Source: CAYHPY01 sp964358485 (GTDB lineage Bacteria > Elusimicrobiota > Elusimicrobia > UBA1565 > UBA9628). From it: DNA of 10,317 nucleotides. The stretch's first letter is position 1. Every line of letters starts with the position of its first letter. Made by a program: the position numbers and the translations under genes. The notes under the pieces were generated by a model. That model was not told where the DNA came from, did not search any database, and worked only from the letters and a program-made list of their open reading frames with translations. Positions 6,741-10,317 of the stretch are shown here, one piece after another. The stretch is from contig CAYHPY010000123.1 of NCBI GenBank assembly GCA_964358485.1, positions 1 to 10,317 on the forward strand. Direction: 5' to 3'.

Positions 6741-7183
6741 GGCGCGCTCCGGGGCGGCGCGGCCGCCAACGCCTTGCGGCGCTCGGCGATCCGGGTTTGC
6801 AGGGAGCTTTTCAGCAGGGGCTGCATTTCCAGCAGCTTGCGAAAAGACTCGGAGGGAATGGTCAGTATGACGGTGTCGTCCTCCATGGCCTTGATGGCGG
6901 CGTCGGAGGCCATGTCCTCGACCAGGGAGAGCTCCCCGAAGAAGTCGCCGGTTTTGAGGTCCACCTGGGCGGTCCCGGTCTTGGTCTTGTAGGCGGCCCG
7001 CGCGGAACCCTTTTTTATGATGTAAAAGCCGCTGGTCACCTCGCCGCGGAGGACCACGGTGTGTCCCGCGGCGTAGGCGGCCCGCTCGATGTCAGGAGTG
7101 ATCCGGCGGAGCTGTTCCTCGTTGAAGAACGAGAGCACGTCGACCGATTTCTTGAGGAAAATAGTGTCGTCGTTGGGGGCCAT
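6737..7183 (-). CDS. Cyclic-nucleotide-binding-fold protein (single domain)
   Basis: From ATG 7183 this is a 148-residue protein consisting of one cNMP-binding beta-roll. It runs from FLKKSVDVLSFFNEEQLRRI through GHTVVLRGEVTSGFYIIKKGSARAAYK (40-66) and the phosphate-cassette region GDFFGELSLVEDMASDAAIKA (79-99) to a C-terminal helix rich in Arg and Lys. There is no DNA-binding domain after it, so it is not a CRP-type regulator. In the cassette the Arg that normally holds the cyclic phosphate (R-T/S-A) is replaced (S-D-A), so cAMP or cGMP binding in the usual way is doubtful. A TATAAT with TGG before it ends 6 nt upstream of this ATG. The in-frame ATG at 7201 lies upstream of that box and would be left out of its transcript. 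It overlaps the next gene by 4 bp. Confidence 0.88.
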   Translation of the reverse strand: MAPNDDTIFLKKSVDVLSFFNEEQLRRITPDIERAAYAAGHTVVLRGEVTSGFYIIKKGSARAAYKTKTGTAQVDLKTGDFFGELSLVEDMASDAAIKAMEDDTVILTIPSESFRKLLEMQPLLKSSLQTRIAERRKALAAAPPRSAP

Positions 7184-7189
7184 TTTCGG

Positions 7190-7198
7190 ATTATACCA
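7190..7198 (-). promoter_or_regulatory. Extended -10 promoter TGG-TATAAT, leaderless gene
   Basis: On the minus strand TGGTATAAT ends 6 nt before the ATG at 7183 (TATAATCCGAAAATG). With the normal 6-8 nt between the -10 box and the first transcribed base, the RNA would start at or next to the A of ATG. The TAA stop of the upstream gene lies inside the box. No -35 box is recognisable. Confidence 0.7.
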
Positions 7199-7697
7199 CA
7201 TCCCCGCGCCCGGGCAGGACGAACCGGGTCAGGGCGAGCTCGAAGGGATCGGCCTCGTCGGAGCAATCCTCGCGCACCAGGCCGATTCCGGGAGCGTAGA
7301 TCCTCTCCCCGGAGCCCCCGTCGCCCCCGCCGATCCGGTAAAACACCTTGAGGCACCCCTCGAATTTCCCCGCCGGAACGGTAACGACGGCCTCCAACTC
7401 CGAGACCTCGAATTCCACGGGCTCGGACCGCCAGCGACGGCCCAGCCACACCGGCAGGGGGAATTCCTTTTGGCCCGAGGAGTAGACTCCGGAAGGCTCG
7501 CGCCGCGCGGTGAAATCCTTGGTTTCCAGCCCCCCCCCCTGGCTCCTGGTCCGTCGGCAGCGCGCCAGGGTCTTGCCTTCCTTCCAGGAGACCGAGAGAA
7601 CCTCAAAGCGCACTAAGCCCGTGCCCGCGGCGCCGCGGGAGCGGTATTCGCGGATGAGCCCCGGAATCAAGGGATAGAAGTCGGGATCGGCGGGCAC
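7191..7697 (-). CDS. DUF3108/TapB-like protein of unknown function
   Basis: A 168-residue protein starting at GTG, without a signal peptide or membrane segment. The opening FYPLIPGLIREYRS and the later VPAGKFEGCLKVFYRIG (107-123) and YAPGIGLVRED (134-144) follow the pattern of beta-rich proteins of the DUF3108/TapB group. In these a strand pair holds VPAG-F and the end carries a PGVGLV motif. Other members are often exported. This one lacks a visible export signal, so it may start elsewhere or be cytoplasmic. A run of ten G in the coding strand falls within its codons for Gln-Gly-Gly-Gly. TGGTAAGAT lies 7 nt before the GTG. The assignment to this group is by eye and uncertain. Confidence 0.7.
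   Translation of the reverse strand: MPADPDFYPLIPGLIREYRSRGAAGTGLVRFEVLSVSWKEGKTLARCRRTRSQGGGLETKDFTARREPSGVYSSGQKEFPLPVWLGRRWRSEPVEFEVSELEAVVTVPAGKFEGCLKVFYRIGGGDGGSGERIYAPGIGLVREDCSDEADPFELALTRFVLPGRGDVV
7530..7539. repeat. Ten-base C run (G run on coding strand)
   Basis: A tract of ten identical bases lies inside the DUF3108-like gene. It could slip during replication and switch the reading frame, or it could be a sequencing or assembly error site. The present frame is intact. Confidence 0.9.
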
Positions 7698-7704
7698 CGG
7701 CCCG

Positions 7705-7713
7705 ATCTTACCA
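7705..7713 (-). promoter_or_regulatory. Extended -10 promoter TGG-TAAGAT, leaderless gene
   Basis: TGGTAAGAT lies on the minus strand with 7 nt between its last T and the GTG at 7697. No Shine-Dalgarno site intervenes. It sits in the 17-bp gap after the TAA of the preceding gene. It matches the box before the cyclic-nucleotide-fold gene, differing only in two inner bases. Confidence 0.55.
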
Positions 7714-7714
7714 A

Positions 7715-8071
7715 TTACAGGCGGAGCTTAAGGGGGACGAGCTTGGTGTCGAGGTGGTCGATGAGGCGGCGGGGCGTGAGCTTGGAAAAGGTCTCGGCGT
7801 CGAAATTGAGGATGTAGCTGCCTTGGCGGTGGACCGCGGCCTTGAACTTCTTGAGGGCCTTCACGGCCAGCCCCGCGCCCGGTTGGCCGCAGAGCTCGCT
7901 GATGCGGGTCCGATCGAATTCCGCGTCGAGCTTGGCTCCGTTGACGCTGCATTGGCTGACCAGGGATTCCCGAAGCAGGTCGCGCGCGTCGTTCTGGGTC
8001 ATGGGGGCGAAGATTCCGGGCAAAATCAGGATCGCCAGCGTCGCCCACTTGCAGGACTTGCTTGCCTTCAT
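7715..8071 (-). CDS. Small exported protein of unknown function
   Basis: A 118-residue protein with an N-terminal signal peptide (basic MKASKSCK, then hydrophobic ATLAILILPGIFA). The mature part is about 95 residues, probably mostly helical. It has two cysteines (SQCSVNG, ELCGQPG) that could form a disulfide and ends LIDHLDTKLVPLKLRL. I recognise no family. The ATG at 8071 is preceded at 6 nt by TACAAT on the same strand and has no Shine-Dalgarno site. It is the first gene of the six-gene minus-strand series and is divergent from the zinc hydrolase gene. Confidence 0.7.
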   Translation of the reverse strand: MKASKSCKWATLAILILPGIFAPMTQNDARDLLRESLVSQCSVNGAKLDAEFDRTRISELCGQPGAGLAVKALKKFKAAVHRQGSYILNFDAETFSKLTPRRLIDHLDTKLVPLKLRL

Positions 8072-8077
8072 GCCCTC

Positions 8078-8083
8078 ATTGTA
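8078..8083 (-). promoter_or_regulatory. -10 box TACAAT, leaderless gene
   Basis: TACAAT on the minus strand has GAGGGC between it and ATG 8071, again 6 nt, so the transcript should begin at or next to the start codon. GAGGG could be taken for a ribosome site, but it would touch the ATG and is too close. The three bases before the box are GGT, not TGN. Confidence 0.55.
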
Positions 8084-8108
8084 ACCCCGGACCCGTCCCG
8101 ATGGTTGA

Positions 8109-8147
8109 GCCGAAGGGCCTAGGATGGGAAAGGCAATGGGCCCAGGG
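8109..8147 (+). repeat. GGGCC-rich intergenic element, copy C
   Basis: This copy has GCCGAAGGGCCTAG at its start (shared with copy A) and ATGGGCCCAGGG at its end (shared with copy B). Bases 8115-8119 (GGGCC) can pair with 8139-8143 (GGCCC). It fills much of the 110-bp gap between divergent genes, upstream of the zinc hydrolase promoter. Confidence 0.45.
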
Positions 8148-8167
8148 GGTCCGGGACCTCGGGGAAA

Positions 8168-8176
8168 TGGTAAAAT
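8168..8176 (+). promoter_or_regulatory. Extended -10 promoter TGG-TAAAAT, leaderless gene
   Basis: TGGTAAAAT ends 5 nt before the GTG at 8182, with no Shine-Dalgarno site. The in-frame ATG at 8167 overlaps the box itself, so it could not be in the transcript made from it. This supports GTG 8182 as the true start. Confidence 0.65.
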
Positions 8177-8181
8177 CGGCC

Positions 8182-9378
8182 GTGCGCCGATTGATGCTCC
8201 TCGTTGTGCTGCTGCCCTCCGCCGCCCATTCCTGGGACCGGCACCGAGTTCTCACCGAGGCCGCTTTGGCGAGCGAGCCTGGTCTGGACCGGATGGTCAA
8301 AGCCGAGACCTTGCAACAATATTTAACGGCTATCGGGAAAGGAACGGAAAAAGATTTTCTGACGGAACAAAAGCTGAACAAAAATACGGAATTCAGGTTT
8401 GAGGCGGGGGAGAACGCCGGATCCACGATCTCAATACGAAATATTCTCATCCGCTACGCGGATGAACCAGATTGGGCCCTGGACCAAGACCTCTTCTCCC
8501 AGTACCCGGAGCTGTGGAAGGACGATTATCTCTACATGGGCGGCAGCCAGGGCTATCAGAGCCGGGCGTTCCGCCATCTCTATTTTCCCCAGGGGTATTT
8601 CCGGGCCCCCGAGCCGCCGTCCCGGGAGCCGGTCCCCGTGGACGCCCCTTTGGGCGAGGCCCCTGACCGGGCGCGGATTTTCTTCGAGCAAAGCCGGGAA
8701 GCCTTCGCCCAAGGACACCCGTATTGGGGCGCGCGGTTTTTGGCCTGGGCCCTGCACTACCTGGAGGACATGACCATGCCCTTCCACACGGTCCAGCTCC
8801 CGTCCCTGGATTTCGTGCGGCTCAAACCCGACGGCTCCCTGGATCTGGAGGCAACGACGCGCTTGGTCATTTACACCCACCTGGCCTATGACGGCTACCC
8901 CGGCCGGGCCCTGGAAGGTGAGGTGGGCCCGGAGGCCGAGCGGCGGATGCGGACGGCCCTCGGCGCGGCCGCCCCTTCGGCCTGGAACGGACCCAAGGAA
9001 CTCTCCGCGGACGCGGCCCTGCGCGCCGCGGGGCTGGCGCCCAAGGCCGGGGCGGCCGCCCTCGCCTTTTTTCCCCCCATGACCCCCGCCGACGCCGCCG
9101 ATCCCCTGGGACGGGTCTACAACCCCGCCTTCTGGGCGGAGGTCCGCTCCCGGCAAACGGCCGATCCGGCGGGGCAGGCGGCCTTTCTGGAGCACCTGGA
9201 AAAAGCGATCCGGCCCGCCGGGGCCAATATCCGGGCGTTTACGGCGGCTGGGCTACACCCCGGCGCAGCCGGGATGGATCTGGAAGCAACGGTGGACCGT
9301 ATTTTTTCCGAAACGGAAAAAATTTTAAAAGAAATCGGCGCTCAGAACCAGACGCGCAGGGAAAGTTCCGGGCCGTAG
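8182..9378 (+). CDS. Exported zinc hydrolase, phospholipase C / S1-P1 nuclease fold
   Basis: From GTG 8182 the protein has 398 residues. Residues 1-17 are a signal peptide ending AHS, and the next residue is Trp18, the N-terminal ligand that this fold exposes after cleavage. The rest of the three-zinc site is visible: H21, D97 (ADEPD), H132 (AFRHLYF), H192, D196 and H202 (HYLEDMTMPFH), then H233 and D237 (THLAYD). The 4- and 6-residue spacings in HYLED-PFH match both P1 nuclease and Bacillus cereus phospholipase C. D237 is as in P1 (phospholipase C has Glu there). The substrate, phospholipid or nucleic acid, cannot be decided. The length is larger than either model, with an extra C-terminal helical part (about 250-398) that may be a separate domain. 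Its end overlaps the convergent barrel gene by 37 bp. Confidence 0.88.
   Translation: MRRLMLLVVLLPSAAHSWDRHRVLTEAALASEPGLDRMVKAETLQQYLTAIGKGTEKDFLTEQKLNKNTEFRFEAGENAGSTISIRNILIRYADEPDWALDQDLFSQYPELWKDDYLYMGGSQGYQSRAFRHLYFPQGYFRAPEPPSREPVPVDAPLGEAPDRARIFFEQSREAFAQGHPYWGARFLAWALHYLEDMTMPFHTVQLPSLDFVRLKPDGSLDLEATTRLVIYTHLAYDGYPGRALEGEVGPEAERRMRTALGAAAPSAWNGPKELSADAALRAAGLAPKAGAAALAFFPPMTPADAADPLGRVYNPAFWAEVRSRQTADPAGQAAFLEHLEKAIRPAGANIRAFTAAGLHPGAAGMDLEATVDRIFSETEKILKEIGAQNQTRRESSGP
9301..9323. terminator. AT-rich hairpin, possible terminator of barrel gene
   Basis: ATTTTTTCCG and CGGAAAAAAT form a perfect 10-bp stem around AAA. It lies within the 3' end of the zinc hydrolase gene and about 20 nt beyond the stop of the convergent barrel gene. 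The stem has few GC pairs, so it is not a textbook terminator. It does stand out as an A/T island. Confidence 0.4.
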
Positions 9379-10079
9379 GCATCCCGGCCCGGACGCAGAA
9401 GAGCCCGATACCCGGCGGTGACGCCGAAGCCCCGCCAGGAGAATCCGGCGCCCCCTGACAACGAGTGGTGGCCGATGCCGTCCAGGAGGTCCGCCTGGTA
9501 GAGGATCGAAGCCGTCAGCGGCTTGAGCGGAAACAACTCCAAGCCCAGGTTGCCACTAGGCCCCCAGCTGGCGCCCGGGTCTTGGATCACCGCGGCGCCC
9601 ATCCCGAATTCGAGCAAAGCCCGGTCGGCCTGAAGGTAATTGGCGGTGGCGTGTAGGGCGTAATGGCCGGCCCGTTTGTCGTTGCCGAAGGTCCCGCCGT
9701 CGTAATTCGAGGCGGCTAAATCCAGGCCCAAGCGCTCCTCGTTCCGGTACCGGGCGGAGGCATGGGTCGCCCCGCGGCCCCGGCGGCCGAATTGGCGGGA
9801 GACGGAGGCGGTGAAGGCCCGCGCCCGTTCCCCGTTTCCGTAGACCTTCGGCCCTTCCTGATAGGGGAATCGGGTGAACCCGTAATTATCGAGCCCATGG
9901 GCGATGCAATAGGGGATCAGCGGGGGGGCGACCAGCAAGAGAAACAGCCCGGTGAAAGTCTTGGGGAGGAACGCGTCGATCAGCCGGTCGTCGACATGGA
10001 TGTTGGGAGCGATGTCCGCGCCGCGGGCGCGGGTGGGGAGGAGGAAGAGCAACAAGAGGAAGGCCGCTCTTCGGGTCAT
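9342..10079 (-). CDS. Probable outer-membrane beta-barrel protein
   Basis: This 245-residue protein has a signal peptide (residues 1-20, MTRRAAFLLLLFLLP then ARG-A). After a short linker comes a hydrophobic stretch (43-60, TGLFLLLVAPPLIPYCIA). From about 85 to the end it shows alternating hydrophobic and polar residues of the kind found in beta-strands. It ends ELSLRVWF, the C-terminal aromatic pattern that the barrel assembly machinery recognises. It has no enzyme motif. The barrel is small, perhaps eight strands. ATG 10079 is preferred because it starts the signal peptide. A GTG at 10118 would add 13 residues. There is no ribosome site at the ATG, and an AT-rich stretch lies before it. Convergent overlap with the zinc hydrolase is 37 bp. 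Confidence 0.75.
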   Translation of the reverse strand: MTRRAAFLLLLFLLPTRARGADIAPNIHVDDRLIDAFLPKTFTGLFLLLVAPPLIPYCIAHGLDNYGFTRFPYQEGPKVYGNGERARAFTASVSRQFGRRGRGATHASARYRNEERLGLDLAASNYDGGTFGNDKRAGHYALHATANYLQADRALLEFGMGAAVIQDPGASWGPSGNLGLELFPLKPLTASILYQADLLDGIGHHSLSGGAGFSWRGFGVTAGYRALLRPGRDAYGPELSLRVWF

Positions 10080-10131
10080 ATTTAATAAAAAATTTCGGGA
10101 ACGGAAAGTAAAAGACACGGAACAATAAATT

Positions 10132-10159
10132 GCGGCCGGAGGCTTGCGCCTCCGGCCGC
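10132..10159 (-). terminator. Hairpin terminator after tRNA-Ala
   Basis: GCGGCCGGAGGC and its exact complement form a 12-bp stem with a 4-nt loop (TTGC). It starts 5 nt past the CCA end of the tRNA gene on the minus strand and is followed by AATTTATTGTT. This is a strong candidate for ending tRNA transcription, although the T-run is broken by other bases. Confidence 0.75.
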
Positions 10160-10164
10160 GATAG

Positions 10165-10240
10165 TGGTGGACCTAAGCGGGATCGAACCGCTGACCTCCT
10201 GCATGCCATGCAGGCGCTCTCCCAGCTGAGCTATAGGCCC
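10165..10240 (-). tRNA. tRNA-Ala (anticodon GGC)
   Basis: A complete 76-nt tRNA including an encoded CCA end. The acceptor arm GGGCCTA pairs with TAGGTCC and contains the G3:U70 pair that alanyl-tRNA synthetase recognises. The anticodon stem CCTGC/GCAGG holds the loop ATGGCAT, giving anticodon GGC for GCC and GCU alanine codons. The T arm is AGCGG TTCGATC CCGCT, and the D arm holds AGCTCAGCTGGGAGAGC. Confidence 0.97.
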
Positions 10241-10246
10241 TTTTGC

Positions 10247-10271
10247 TTATTTTTTCAGTCTTTTCCGTCAA
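10247..10271 (-). promoter_or_regulatory. Possible promoter of tRNA-Ala
   Basis: TTGACG on the minus strand (10266-10271) matches the -35 consensus at five of six positions. About 16-17 nt later the sequence is AT-rich (AAAAATAAGC) but holds no good TATAAT box. Placed just upstream of the tRNA, it fits as a promoter. The -10 part is weak. Confidence 0.4.
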
Positions 10272-10292
10272 CGACACAAACTTCTAAATCTT

Positions 10293-10315
10293 CCAGGTGT
10301 CCACCTGGGTGTCCA
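10293..10315. repeat. GGTGTCCA direct repeat and CCAGGT inverted repeat at window edge
   Basis: GGTGTCCA occurs at 10296-10303 and 10308-10315, twelve bases apart. CCAGGT/ACCTGG form a 6-bp inverted repeat at 10293-10308. It lies just before the tRNA promoter region. The same strand reads MDTQVDTWKI then stop, so it may be the tail of a gene beyond the window. I cannot tell which. Confidence 0.4.
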
Positions 10316-10317
10316 TC

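Noticed and set aside
5199..6992. A 597-codon open frame on the plus strand
   Set aside because: It lies opposite the aldehyde dehydrogenase and parts of both neighbours, which have full catalytic motifs. Its translation is Gly/Arg/His-rich with no domain. It is an artefact of high GC content.
8062..8169. Earlier starts for the zinc hydrolase (ATG 8062 and ATG 8167)
   Set aside because: The first adds a 40-residue non-signal leader and runs through the divergent promoter region. The second overlaps the TGGTAAAAT box. GTG 8182 gives a clean signal peptide.
9368..9392. CCGGGCC / GGCCCGG inverted repeat at the end of the zinc hydrolase gene
   Set aside because: It has an 11-nt loop and no T-run, and it lies in barrel-gene codons. 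Such short GC-rich repeats are expected by chance here.

Overview
The window is about 10.3 kb of GC-rich, gene-dense bacterial chromosome. It holds ten protein genes, one tRNA gene and short gaps that are mostly promoter, terminator or repeat sequence. The cell is Gram-negative: one protein ends like an outer-membrane beta-barrel and several carry Sec signal peptides. Ala/Pro-rich secreted proteins, a PrcB-like domain and the promoter style fit an Elusimicrobiota-like or deltaproteobacterial/myxobacterial-like lineage. I cannot place it more precisely from sequence alone.

Layout. At 202-972 (+) lies an exported protein of unknown function. At 1090-3823 (+) is a two-gene unit with good Shine-Dalgarno sites. 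It encodes an exported protein resembling a peptidase that has lost its catalytic residues, then an exported PrcB-like protein with a proline-rich linker and a large unassigned C-terminal region. A hairpin near 3842-3870 separates this unit from six collinear minus-strand genes at 8071-3813: a small exported protein, a DUF3108/TapB-like protein, a cyclic-nucleotide-binding-fold protein, an aldehyde dehydrogenase (4-bp GTGA overlap with the previous gene), an endonuclease IV and a GNAT acetyltransferase. Divergent from them, at 8182-9378 (+), is an exported zinc hydrolase of the phospholipase C / S1-P1 nuclease fold. It runs convergently into a beta-barrel-type outer-membrane protein at 9342-10079 (-). 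tRNA-Ala(GGC) at 10165-10240 (-) follows, with a strong hairpin after its 3' end.

Two patterns go beyond the gene list. First, at least four genes have a TATAAT-like box (three of them with an upstream TGG) only 5-7 nt before the start codon and no Shine-Dalgarno site. This suggests leaderless transcripts and changes which start codons are correct. Second, a degenerate GGGCC-rich element recurs in three intergenic regions. Two copies align without gaps over 33 nt.

No mobile element, CRISPR array or defence system is visible. The exported proteins, zinc hydrolase and barrel protein suggest an envelope or secretion theme. The endonuclease, GNAT and aldehyde dehydrogenase genes look like ordinary housekeeping or detoxification functions.
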